This document shows positions 1-9,364 of a stretch of DNA of 64,000 bases, in pieces. The number at the start of each line of letters is the position of its first letter. Positions within the stretch are counted from its first letter, which is position 1. The notes below the pieces were generated by a model that saw nothing but the letters and a program-made list of their open reading frames with translations, was not told where the DNA came from and did not search any database. This stretch comes from Faecalibacter sp. LW9 (GTDB lineage: Bacteria > Bacteroidota > Bacteroidia > Flavobacteriales > Weeksellaceae): positions 2,728,001-2,792,000 of the forward strand of contig NZ_CP141062.1 in assembly GCF_034661295.1 (NCBI RefSeq), read 5' to 3'. A program made the position numbers and the translations under genes.

Positions 1-77
1 CTCCATTAGATTACAATGATTATAATGCTGTAATCAATTACTACAACATTAACGATAAAAATCCTTCTCAATTATAA
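1..77 (+). CDS. 3' end of an unidentified protein (partial)
   Basis: The first 77 bases read as an open frame (frame 3) that ends in TAA at 75-77. The visible tail is rich in Asn, Asp and Tyr and ends NDKNPSQL. It is followed directly by a strong terminator, as expected for a real gene end. Only about 24 residues are present and no family can be recognised. The tail would fit an extracellular or outer-membrane protein, but that is a guess from composition. Confidence 0.5.
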   Translation, partial: PLDYNDYNAVINYYNINDKNPSQL

Positions 78-81
78 AATA

Positions 82-112
82 AAAAAAAACCGGGAATTAC
101 CCGGTTTTTTTA
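82..112. terminator. bidirectional intrinsic terminator
   Basis: Stem AACCGGG / CCCGGTT with loop AATTA, flanked by an A-run on the left and a T-run on the right. It can therefore end both the partial gene on its left and the minus-strand glycoside hydrolase on its right. Confidence 0.85.
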
Positions 113-115
113 TGT

Positions 116-1708
116 CTATTTAATTCGTTCCGCAATATAATCACTTTCATTACCTACACGATCAACGGCTTTTAATGCGACTGCATTCAAATGGGCTCCA
201 TTTTTTTGTTTAGGAAGCGCTTTATAATTGGTTTTAGCGTCTAAAAATTGTGTTTCCCAATGATCATTGTATCGGCTATGTAAAATCCATTGTGATACAT
301 TGGAATCATTTTCTTTCCAATTGACTACTACTTCACTGGGTTGATTGGTTACTAACATTTTTGGTCGATTCAAACGAGCAGTTTTAATCCAATCCATTTT
401 AGGAACCAATGCTTTCTCTTTGTACGGTCCATTTTTAAGGGAATGAAGCATGAATGGATTTTTTGTTAATCCAGCAATACTCCAATGTATAACTCCAGGA
501 TGCTGATCTAAAATCTCATTTGAAACTTTCACTTGATTTAAAATTTCAGATGTACGATCAGTAGCTTTCACTTCTACAGTATTTAAACCAGGCCACAAAT
601 GACGATTATGAGTATTTTCAGATTTCCACCATTCCAATAATTTAGGAAAGGGTTGTCCTTTAGAAGCAATAGGCCAATACAATTGAGGAGAAAAATAGTC
701 CACCCATCCTTTATTCAACCATAATTTTGCATCAGCATATAATTCATCATACTGTGAAGACCCCGTAATACCTGCAGGATAACCTGGTTTCCATATTCCA
801 AATGGACTGATACCAAATTTCACAAAAGGTTTTTCAGCCTTAATTTCGCGATAAATACGTTCAATAATCGTATTTACATTTTCTCTTCTCCAATCTGCAC
901 GAGACAATTTCCCGCCATTATTTTGATATTTTGCCCATGTCGTATGATCAGGAAAATCAGCACCTCCATTATAAGAAGCATAAGGATAGAAATAATCATC
1001 GAAATGTACACCATCAATATCGTAACGTTTTACAATATCTTTCACCACATTTGATACATGATTTTGTGTGCGTGTATCTGCGGGATCAAACCAATACATT
1101 CCATTTTTTAATCGAACCACATGATCTGCAGCTTTTTTTACCATAGACTCACTGTTTACAGCTCCTCCACTTGAGTGATGAGCACGGTATGGATTTAACC
1201 AAACATGCAATTCTAAACCACGTTTATGAGCTTCTTCAACCCAAAATTCTAATGGGTCATAATAAGGATATGGACTTTTTCCTGTCTCACCCGTTAAAAA
1301 ATAAGACCAAGGTTCATAATTACTCTTGTATAAAGCATCACCTGAAGGACGCACTTGAAAAATAACAGCATTGAAATTATTTGCCTCTAATACATCCAAT
1401 AATTTGATTGCTTCTTCTTTTTGTTGTTCTGTCGTTAAATTACGTTTTGATGGTCAATTGATGTTGGCTACAGTCGCTACCCATGCAGCACGAAACTCTC
1501 GATTAATCTCAGGTAAAGTCACTTTAAAAGCCTCCTCTACGGGTTGAGTTGACGCCTTTTGTGGAGTAACTGGAGCTGTTGGTTTCGTTACAGGTTTTTC
1601 TACTTTTTTGTACACTACTTTCTTTGAAGAAGTATTCGTAGAACATGCAGTGAACGAAAGGGATATCAATCCCATTGTTAAAAATAGATGTCTATAATTG
1701 AATTTCAT
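116..1708 (-). pseudogene. GHL10/DUF187 family glycoside hydrolase lipoprotein, interrupted by an in-frame TGA
   Basis: The first 84 codons encode a lipoprotein signal (lipobox LSFTAC, Cys22), a Pro/Thr/Lys linker and the start of the catalytic domain (FRAAWVATVANIN). A TGA at 1454-1456 follows. The same frame then continues without a break for about 440 codons (PSKRN...LDVLEANNFNAVIFQVRP, DGVHFDDYFYP, GISPFGIW) to a TAG at 116-118. The family (YngK-like, GHL10) normally has Trp at the TGA position (ANIDWPS), so this looks like TGG changed to TGA. The product should be a surface lipoprotein glycosidase, possibly acting on peptidoglycan-type or other glycans. It is a pseudogene or a sequencing error unless the stop is read through; downstream restart is possible but would lack the signal peptide. 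Confidence 0.85.
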
Positions 1709-1790
1709 ATTGATTTTTCAGTTGTAAAGTGCTAAAATAATAAAATCTAGTTTATGGCTAGCAAATATTAACATGGGATTATGATCATTA

Positions 1791-1815
1791 AAAAAAGGTG
1801 GAGTAACCACCTTTT
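1791..1815 (-). terminator. terminator of the uracil permease gene
   Basis: Inverted repeat AAAGGTGG-agta-CCACCTTT lies immediately after the permease stop codon. On the minus strand it is followed by a run of T. Confidence 0.75.
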
Positions 1816-1816
1816 A

Positions 1817-3139
1817 TCATGATTCATCTTTAAACATTTGTTCAAAATCAATTTTTTCCCTTCCTGGAATAATCAAATTTAATACGATTCCAACAAGGGA
1901 TGCTAATGCCATTCCTTCTAAAGAAAACAAATCTCCAATATGGATGGCAGCTCCACCAATTCCAACGATTAAAATGACAGAAGAGATGATTAAATTACGT
2001 TTGATTTTAAAGTCCACTTGATTTTCTACCAACATACGTAGACCACTCGATGCTATAATCCCAAACAATAAAATGGAAACACCTCCCATTACAGGACTTG
2101 GAATTGTACTTAATAAGGCTGAAATTTTACCACAAAATCCAAATAGTATTGCTAAAAGGGCTGCCCCGATAAATACATAAATACTAAATGCTCTCGTTAT
2201 GGCTAATACCCCTATATTTTCACCATAAGTGGTATTTGGTGGCCCTCCTATTACGGAAGCAAGCATCGTAGCAATCCCATCCCCCAGCATCGAACGATGC
2301 AAACCTGGATTTTTAATTAAATCAGAATTTACAACTTTACTTAAAACCAATTGATGTCCAATATGTTCTGCAATAGGAACTATTGCTACTGGAACCATTA
2401 AGAAAATTACATACCAACTTATTGTCGGCGTATAATCAACAAAAGGCATCGTAAATGTGGGTACTTGAAACCATTGTGCATTTACTACTGCTTCTGTTTC
2501 AACAACTCCCATGATGATTGAAAAAACATAACCACCAATTATTCCAACCAGAATGGGAATAACACTTAAAAATCCTTTACTAAAAACAGCTGTGATTATC
2601 GTGATAATTAAAGTCACTATTCCAATCGTTACATAGGTCATATCATACACTCCTGATGGATTTGTCGTGACCATTCCAACAGCTGTATTCGCCAATCCTA
2701 AACCAATCACCATGATTACTGGCCCTACGACAATGGGAGGAAGTAAATTCATCAACCATTTTGTTCCTGCCTTTGAAATAATCAAAGCCATAAATGCATA
2801 TATGATCCCAATTAAAAAACTTCCCACTAGAAAACTCCCCGTAGCAATATCACTTGTGGGGTCAGCTTCTAAAGCTTTTAATGCAATTATAGGATTAATA
2901 AAAGCGAAAGATGAACCTAAATAAGAAGGAACTTTACCTTTAGTAATCATAATAAAGGCTAATGTTCCCAAACCACTTGATATAAGTGCTATAGAAGGAT
3001 TCATCCCTGTTAATGCCGGAACTAATACAGTGGCTCCAAACATTGCAAATAAATGTTGTATACTTAATAAAAATCCTTGCCCTAACGTTGGTTTTTCGTT
3101 AATGGCAAGGATTACTTTCTTGTCTTTTTCCTGACTCAT
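1817..3139 (-). CDS. uraA: uracil permease (NCS2 family, UraA-like)
   Basis: A 440-residue polytopic inner-membrane protein that imports uracil with protons for pyrimidine salvage. UraA substrate- and proton-binding motifs are present: AEHIGH near residue 258 (the Glu and His that bind uracil) and TYGENIGV near residue 307 (second Glu). The N-terminal IQHLFAMFGATVLVP is a classic NCS2 signature. The ATG at 3139 is preferred; a 13-codon upstream extension would need a TTG start. The gene stands alone with its own terminator. Uracil is the most likely substrate, but a xanthine/uracil mix cannot be excluded from sequence. Confidence 0.9.
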   Translation of the reverse strand: MSQEKDKKVILAINEKPTLGQGFLLSIQHLFAMFGATVLVPALTGMNPSIALISSGLGTLAFIMITKGKVPSYLGSSFAFINPIIALKALEADPTSDIATGSFLVGSFLIGIIYAFMALIISKAGTKWLMNLLPPIVVGPVIMVIGLGLANTAVGMVTTNPSGVYDMTYVTIGIVTLIITIITAVFSKGFLSVIPILVGIIGGYVFSIIMGVVETEAVVNAQWFQVPTFTMPFVDYTPTISWYVIFLMVPVAIVPIAEHIGHQLVLSKVVNSDLIKNPGLHRSMLGDGIATMLASVIGGPPNTTYGENIGVLAITRAFSIYVFIGAALLAILFGFCGKISALLSTIPSPVMGGVSILLFGIIASSGLRMLVENQVDFKIKRNLIISSVILIVGIGGAAIHIGDLFSLEGMALASLVGIVLNLIIPGREKIDFEQMFKDES

Positions 3140-3299
3140 CGGATTATTTTCTGTAGATGTTTGCACAAAATTAATCAATCTTAGTTAATATAAAACTTGT
3201 AAATCAAATGAAATCTTGCTTTGGAAAAGATGAAACAATATCAATCGTTCTAATCGAAACACTTTATTTATTTGAAGTATTACATATAGCACCAAACCT

Positions 3300-4313
3300 T
3301 TAAATTTTCATATCTCCATCCTTAATCCAATGGTAATGTTTCAAGAGGCAATAAAAACCATAGGAAAGAATAGCTGGTGCTATGAAATGGAGCCCAACAA
3401 TTTTCAACATAAGTTCCGTTGGAGATTGATGAAGTTTCATGGCATTATATGTTCCTATTTGCCCAACTAATCCACAGGTCCCCATTCCAGATTCTAAAGC
3501 TGAATTTTCCATACCAAAAAAAATAATCGCAAAAGGTCCAATGATCGCTGAAGCAAGTGTAGGTGGTATCCATATTTTCCAATTTTTATAAATATTCGGC
3601 ATCTGCAACATGCTTGTTCCCAACCCTTGTGCAAACACGCCTTTTATCCCATTATCTTTAAAACTAATGGTGGCAAATCCTATCATCTGAGCGCAACAAC
3701 CTATGGTCGCTGCACCGGCAGCTAGACCATCCAATTCTAACATTAAACATAATGCTGCGGAGGATATCGGTAATGTTAAAACAATTCCTACAATAACAGC
3801 AATTAATACACCCATCAGTAGTGGGTTAGTCGTAGTGGTCATCATAATTACCTCTCCGATCCATTTCATAATTTGTAAAACCGTTGGTCCAAAAATTTGA
3901 GCCATTCCAACACCTACAAATACCGTAACAATTGGAGTCAGAACAAGATCTAATCGGGTTTCTCCTGATATTAATTTTCCCAATTCAACGGCTAAGATGG
4001 TCGCTAAAAATACCCCTAATGGACCACCTAATTGATAAGATGCTATTCCTACCACCGCACTAGAAAACATAACCAATTGTGGTGCCTTCAAACTATAAGC
4101 TATGGCTAAAGCTATGGCAGGTCCTGTGGCTTGATTCGCTACAGGCCTAATAACTTCATTTAAAAATGAAAGATTAAATTCTTCACCTAACGTTTTTAAA
4201 ATTGTTCCGACAAGAAGCGTTGAAAATAGACCATAGGCCATCGCTCCCATGGCATCTACAAAATAGCGTTTAGGAGAAATTTCTACATTTTTCTTACGTA
4301 AAAAGGATTTCAT
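3300..4313 (-). CDS. PTS EIIC-like membrane transporter (PTS_EIIC_2 family)
   Basis: A 337-residue hydrophobic protein with about eight to ten membrane segments and many Gly/Ala-rich helices (GAMAYGLFSTLLVGTILKTLG, LELDGLAAGAATIGCCAQMIGFAT). The pattern fits the PTS_EIIC_2 family, which resembles phosphotransferase sugar channels but is usually encoded without EIIA or EIIB partners. None are seen nearby, so the substrate and energy coupling are unknown. It ends about 160 bases upstream of the uracil permease start and could share transcription with it. Confidence 0.75.
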   Translation of the reverse strand: MKSFLRKKNVEISPKRYFVDAMGAMAYGLFSTLLVGTILKTLGEEFNLSFLNEVIRPVANQATGPAIALAIAYSLKAPQLVMFSSAVVGIASYQLGGPLGVFLATILAVELGKLISGETRLDLVLTPIVTVFVGVGMAQIFGPTVLQIMKWIGEVIMMTTTTNPLLMGVLIAVIVGIVLTLPISSAALCLMLELDGLAAGAATIGCCAQMIGFATISFKDNGIKGVFAQGLGTSMLQMPNIYKNWKIWIPPTLASAIIGPFAIIFFGMENSALESGMGTCGLVGQIGTYNAMKLHQSPTELMLKIVGLHFIAPAILSYGFYCLLKHYHWIKDGDMKI

Positions 4314-4462
4314 GTGTGTAAAATAAGAATGACAAATATCCTAATTCTTCTATCAATTCTAAACTTTTTTTAATGCATTTATTATGAATACGATAGCGCT
4401 AAAAATAAATAGCATTGATCTAATTTAAAATAAAATGGTAAATTGGTATTAAATATTAATTC

Positions 4463-5695
4463 ATGAAGAATCTTGTAACTTTAACATTATCAATAATTTT
4501 CATATTATCATGTTCCAATAATACGAAAACGACTGATACTTCTGATCCAACGACCAATGATAGTATTGCTAAAGAAACCGAAAAAGCCAATACAGAATAT
4601 CAACCTGCATTTGAGGGACAAACTCGAGCAAATTACATCAAAACAAAAAGTAGCTACGAAGTGTTAGTAGTCAATGAAAATCTAGGGTTACCTTGGGCAA
4701 TTGTCAACTTACCTGATGGTAAATTGTTAATGACTGAGAAATCGGGTTATATGATGATTATTGATTTACAAAAGCCTTATGAATTAAAGAAAGTAACAGG
4801 ATTACCAAAAGTCAATCAATACAATCAAGGTGGATTATTAGATGTTATCTTAGATCCTAATTTCGCACAAAATCGTACCATTTATTGGACATTTTCCGAA
4901 CCGGCCACTGATGGAAGTAAAAAGGATCAAACGTCGATTGCGAAAGGAATTTTATCTGAAGATGAAACAAAAGTTGAAAATGTAAAAATTATTTATCGAA
5001 CTTTCCCTTCACATGATAGTGGTTTACATTACGGAAGCCGCTTAGTGTTTGATAAGGATGGCTATTTATACGCTTCATTTGGGGAACGTTCTTCAGACGA
5101 AATGCGTAAATATGCGCAAGATTTAAAATCTCCTTTAGGTAAAATTATTCGAATCACAACAGATGGAAAAGCTGCTCCAGGGAATCCATTTGCTTCAAAT
5201 AAAGATGCATTACCAGAAATCTATAGTTTAGGACATCGCAGTCCTCAAAGTTTAGCATTCAATGATAAAGGAGAATTATGGGAAATTGAACATGGTCCTC
5301 GCGGTGGTGATGAATTAAATTTAATCAAACCAGGGAAAAATTACGGTTGGCCATTAATTACGTATGGAATTGAATATGCTGGTGGAAAAATTTCTGATGG
5401 CGCTACCAAACATGAAGGTTTAGAACAACCTAATTATTATTGGGATCCAGTAATTGCTCCAAGTGGAGCTGAATTTTATACAGGTTCTATCGACGAATGG
5501 AAGGGAAATTTATTTGTTGGTGGAATGGTTAAACAAGCTTTAGTTCGTTTAGTGATTGAAGGCAATAAAGTTGTTGGAGAAGAGCATTTGTTATTAGATC
5601 AGAAAGATCGAATTCGCGATATGGTTACTGGTACCGATGGACATTTATATGCTGTTGGTGATAATGGTAAATTGTACCGAATTGCTAAAAAATAA
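4463..5695 (+). CDS. PQQ-dependent aldose sugar dehydrogenase-like lipoprotein
   Basis: A 410-residue six-bladed beta-propeller of the soluble glucose dehydrogenase/aldose sugar dehydrogenase (YliI/Asd) family, which oxidises aldoses with pyrroloquinoline quinone. The lipobox ILSCS (Cys17) predicts lipid anchoring. Typical family blocks are NLGLPWAIVNLPDG, GGLLDVILDPNF, HDSGLHYGSRLVFDKDGYLY (catalytic His region), LGHRSPQSLAFN and EIEHGPRGGDELN. No PQQ biosynthesis gene is visible in the window, so the cofactor may come from elsewhere. An IS element begins eight bases after the stop. Confidence 0.88.
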   Translation: MKNLVTLTLSIIFILSCSNNTKTTDTSDPTTNDSIAKETEKANTEYQPAFEGQTRANYIKTKSSYEVLVVNENLGLPWAIVNLPDGKLLMTEKSGYMMIIDLQKPYELKKVTGLPKVNQYNQGGLLDVILDPNFAQNRTIYWTFSEPATDGSKKDQTSIAKGILSEDETKVENVKIIYRTFPSHDSGLHYGSRLVFDKDGYLYASFGERSSDEMRKYAQDLKSPLGKIIRITTDGKAAPGNPFASNKDALPEIYSLGHRSPQSLAFNDKGELWEIEHGPRGGDELNLIKPGKNYGWPLITYGIEYAGGKISDGATKHEGLEQPNYYWDPVIAPSGAEFYTGSIDEWKGNLFVGGMVKQALVRLVIEGNKVVGEEHLLLDQKDRIRDMVTGTDGHLYAVGDNGKLYRIAKK

Positions 5696-5702
5696 ATGAA
5701 TA

Positions 5703-7261
5703 AAAGAGGCTGTCTCAAAAGACAGTCTCTTTTTTTTGTATTTTATCTGATGAATCTAATTTTGTAATTTAATAGTTCAAAATTGAATTAAATAAGCAAA
5801 AAATGTAAAAATGATGGTAAAATGAACTTTTTTCAGGTGATTTTCGCCATTTTCTTTAAGTTATGAGCAATAGCAAGTAAGCCGACTTCAATTTCGACTT
5901 TATCAACTCCTCTTAACATAAATCGTTTAAAGTTTTTGTTGTGTTTTATTTCGGCAAAAACTGGTTCAACATCGTGACATCTTTGTTTTCTGAGTTTGAT
6001 ACCTCTCACTGTATTGAGAAGTTTATATGCTTTTTCTCTTATTTTAGCCAGTTTGGGATTGCTCTCTGAAGAAGTAATTTATCCTGATTTTTGATCTTTT
6101 CTGAAGTAATTGTATTTTACGTAAGGTTTTATCTTTTTTGATTTAAGCAAGTTATAATTTTCTTCTGAGCCATAGCCCGCATCGGCTACAAGCTCTTTTG
6201 GAGTTCTATGGTAATGCTGCTCAAAACCTGCTAAATGAGGTTTTAGAGTTTTTGTATCGGTTGGATTATGGTGAATAGAATAATGTAAAATATACTGTTT
6301 ATTCGTGGAGATTTGCAGATTATAAGCGGGTTTTAGCTGACCATTTTTCATATGATCTTCTTTCATTCTCATAAATGTAGCATCTGTATCGGTCTTAGAG
6401 TAAGAATTTCTTTGTTGTAAAATCTCTTCTTGTTTTTTGTATTTTTCTAAATTCTTAGACCAATTTCTCTTTCCATAATTGAGCTTTTGACGAATCTTTG
6501 ATGGGATTTTTTTATCTTTCAAAACTTCATTTATCTTATCAATTGTTTGTGTGACTTTTTCAGAATCGATTTCTTTAAATTCAATATTTTCTGTGTTTTG
6601 AAGCTCTTCTTTTGCTACACTTTCTGCGTAATTCCATAAGTATTCTAACTGCTCAGAAATTCTAGCTTTGTGTTTTTTAATCGCTCTTCCCCAAACGAAT
6701 GTATAGCGATTAGCGTTTGCCTCAATCTTAGTCCCATCAACAAAAGTGGTTGTTAAACTAACGATTCCTTCTTTTTCTAAAAGCAAGACTATTTGAGTGA
6801 ATATAGATTTCAGTTTACCTTTTAATCGCTCGCTACGAAAGCGATTTATCGTATTATGGTCAGGACGATTCATTCCAGAAAGCCACATAAAATGAATATT
6901 TTCTTTCAGTGCTTGTTCTAGTTTACGGCTTGAATAAATATTACTTAGGTAGCCATAAATCAACACTTTCAGAAGCATTTTTGGGTGATAAGATGATGTT
7001 CCATATGGTTTATAGCTATTAATAAGATTTTTAATTGCTAAACCATCTATTATATTGGAAATAACTCTAACAGGATGCTTTTCTTCTATCAACTCCGATA
7101 AATTTGGAGGAAAAAGCAAATTTTCTTTGGGATTGTAATCTTTAAAGACTATTTTCGAACTAGTATACACACAGCAATTTAATAAAATTGCACCAATTGG
7201 GAAAGCTTAGGCTTTCCTTTTTTCTTAAAAAAAGCTGTCTCACTTTTGAGACAGCCTCTTT
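5703..7261. mobile_element. IS1182-like insertion sequence, internally deleted
   Basis: About 1.56 kb bounded by a perfect 19-bp inverted repeat: AAAGAGGCTGTCTCAAAAG at 5703-5721 and its complement at 7243-7261. Each end also folds on itself into a GTCTC-containing hairpin followed by T-rich sequence, so both ends may act as terminators. It carries one broken transposase gene. No target duplication can be read with confidence. It sits between the sugar dehydrogenase and the TonB receptor. Confidence 0.85.
5833..7170 (-). pseudogene. IS1182-family transposase (DDE), internal deletion and stop
   Basis: The N-terminal part (363 residues, GTG start) has the DUF772/IS1182 pattern: [55 protein letters not shown] and [16 protein letters not shown] at 6079-6081 stops it. 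The same frame then resumes with the family C-terminus (KQRCHDVEPVFAEIKHNKNF...LLAIAHNLKKMAKIT) to a TGA at 5833-5835. Compared with the second IS in this window, about 80 codons are missing, including the cysteine-rich segment. A 9-bp direct repeat GAAGTAATT (6071-6079 and 6103-6111) lies at the junction. It should be inactive. Confidence 0.85.
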
Positions 7262-7286
7262 TTTTAACCTTTTTTCCTTAACTGCC

Positions 7287-9314
7287 ATGAAAAAAATTAT
7301 TTTACCCCTTCTTTTGGTACTACCATTCGGTATATCCTCAGCGCAAGAACATGACAGTATTCTTCTTTCAGAAACTGTGATTGAATCATTTCAACGTAAA
7401 ACGCCTATTCTCCAGTCAACAACTTCCAGCCATCCTATCAGTGAACATCAGATGAAATTGAATCATCCTGAACGATTGGTAGAAAGCTTCAATACAGTCC
7501 CTGGTGTAAAAATGGAAGAACGATCACCAGGAAGTTATCGTCTTTCATTACGTGGAAGCACCATTCGTTCTCCTTTTGGTGTACGAAACGTGAAGCTATA
7601 TTGGGATGATTTTATTTTAACCGATGCCACTGGAAATTCATACCTGAATTTAATCGAACCTCAATTCATTTCTACCATAGATGTTTTCAAAGGTCCCCAA
7701 GGTGGTGAATATGGGATTGAAACAGGTGGGGTTGCAGTATTGAAAACCTTAAAAAAAGAGGGCTTAAAAGCATCTACTGGGCTAGGAAGCTTCCATCAAT
7801 GGCATGAAAATATCCAATGGAATAAAACCCTTGGAAAACATCACGTCCAATTGGGACAATCATTATACCAATCCGATGGCTACCGTAAACAATCTGCTGT
7901 GAAACGAAAATCGATATTTTTGAATGATCAATGGAAATATTCCAAGACCAATGAATTTAATTTAAAATTGGTGTACACCGATTTAGATTACGAAACACCT
8001 GGAGGATTAACTTTGCAGCAAATGGAAATTGATCGAAGACAAGCTCGGTTAGCGACTCCTACTCTTCCCAGTGCGGAAGAACAAAATTCCAGCATCAGAA
8101 ATAAGACCTTTCTTGGAGGAATTAACCATAATTGGAAAATAGATTCGAATTGGAAAAATTTTGCCTTGATTCAATCATCTTATACCAATTTCAAAAATCC
8201 TTTCATTTCTAATTTCGAAGAACGTCAAGAAACCAATATACAAGGTCGTTTTTATTTAGATTATGAAAAACAATGGCGCGCATGGAAAATAAATACGCGA
8301 TTTGGAACAGAAGTAGGAATAACTAAAACCAAATTTAGAAATTTTGATAACCTGAGTGGATACAGAGGTAATCCTCAGAAATTTGATGATTTAAAAACAT
8401 TTCAATCCTTCTATTATTTCAATCAACAAATCGCATATGCGGATAAATGGTTTTTGGATGCATCCTTGAATTTAAATGCAATGAAATTGCAATGGGAATC
8501 GTTTTTTCCAGAATCAGAATTAGGAGAAAAAAATTTTAAAGCCCATTGGCTACCTCAACTTGGAACAACTTACAAGTTGAATTCCAATTGGAGTATTCGA
8601 GGCAAATTTGCGAAAGGGCTTTCGTCTCCAACAACAGAAGAAGTTCGTTCATCCAACCAAGAAATTCAACAACATTTAACTGCTGAATACGGTTGGAATA
8701 AAGAAATGGGAATTCGTTATGCGGTGAACCAATGGTTTTTTGAACTAACCGCATTTGATTATCATTTGAGAGAAGCTATAGTGAAACGCCAAGATGAAGC
8801 GGGAAACGATTATTTTGTTAATTCAGGTGGCACCAAACAACGAGGATTGGAATGGACTATTCAATCCAAAAAATTTCATTTTAATCATCCCATTTTTACG
8901 AAAGGATCATTCTTTTTTTCAGGACATCTGTATGATTTCAAATACGATCATTACCAATCAGGATCCAATGATTTTTCAAATCATCTGATCCCAGGAGTTT
9001 CTAAATTTTCCATTCAAAATAATATAACGATAGAGTTATGGGATCAATTCCATATAATTTGGAGTAATTACTTTAACTCTAAATTTTATTTGAATGATGC
9101 CAATACGATCGAAGAAAAAGATTATCTAATTGGAAATCTTTATGTCGATTCAACATTTAAATTCAATGAATTAAACCTATCCATCTATGCTGGGATTCAA
9201 AATCTTTATAACGCGAAATATAGCGCAGGATATGATTTGAATGCTTTTGAAAATCGATTCTATAATCCAGCAGCTACAACAAATTTTTACATTGGAACTC
9301 GATTAACACTATAA
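7287..9314 (+). CDS. TonB-dependent outer-membrane receptor
   Basis: A 675-residue receptor with a signal peptide (LLLVLPFGISSAQ), a plug domain from about residue 40 (VPGVKMEERSPGSYRLSLRG, IDVFKGPQGGEYG) and a 22-strand-type barrel ending in a C-terminal aromatic-rich strand (FYIGTRLTL). It has no N-terminal carboxypeptidase-like or SusC extension, so an iron-complex or cobalamin-type substrate is more likely than polysaccharide. The ATG at 7287 is chosen because it opens a signal peptide; the frame upstream of it is IS sequence. The IS end is only 25 bp before the start, so the native promoter may be lost. Confidence 0.88.
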   Translation: MKKIILPLLLVLPFGISSAQEHDSILLSETVIESFQRKTPILQSTTSSHPISEHQMKLNHPERLVESFNTVPGVKMEERSPGSYRLSLRGSTIRSPFGVRNVKLYWDDFILTDATGNSYLNLIEPQFISTIDVFKGPQGGEYGIETGGVAVLKTLKKEGLKASTGLGSFHQWHENIQWNKTLGKHHVQLGQSLYQSDGYRKQSAVKRKSIFLNDQWKYSKTNEFNLKLVYTDLDYETPGGLTLQQMEIDRRQARLATPTLPSAEEQNSSIRNKTFLGGINHNWKIDSNWKNFALIQSSYTNFKNPFISNFEERQETNIQGRFYLDYEKQWRAWKINTRFGTEVGITKTKFRNFDNLSGYRGNPQKFDDLKTFQSFYYFNQQIAYADKWFLDASLNLNAMKLQWESFFPESELGEKNFKAHWLPQLGTTYKLNSNWSIRGKFAKGLSSPTTEEVRSSNQEIQQHLTAEYGWNKEMGIRYAVNQWFFELTAFDYHLREAIVKRQDEAGNDYFVNSGGTKQRGLEWTIQSKKFHFNHPIFTKGSFFFSGHLYDFKYDHYQSGSNDFSNHLIPGVSKFSIQNNITIELWDQFHIIWSNYFNSKFYLNDANTIEEKDYLIGNLYVDSTFKFNELNLSIYAGIQNLYNAKYSAGYDLNAFENRFYNPAATTNFYIGTRLTL

Positions 9315-9342
9315 AAAAACCTGCAAAAATGCAGGTTTTTTT
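9315..9342. terminator. bidirectional intrinsic terminator
   Basis: Stem AACCTGCA / TGCAGGTT with A-run and T-run flanks, placed between the convergent TonB receptor and mutase genes. Confidence 0.85.
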
Positions 9343-9364
9343 ATTGGATATGAAGTAATACTTC

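Noticed and set aside
1454-1456. Recoded TGA (Trp or selenocysteine)
   Set aside because: Other genes end normally in TGA and use TGG for Trp. No SECIS-like structure was evident. A point change is simpler.
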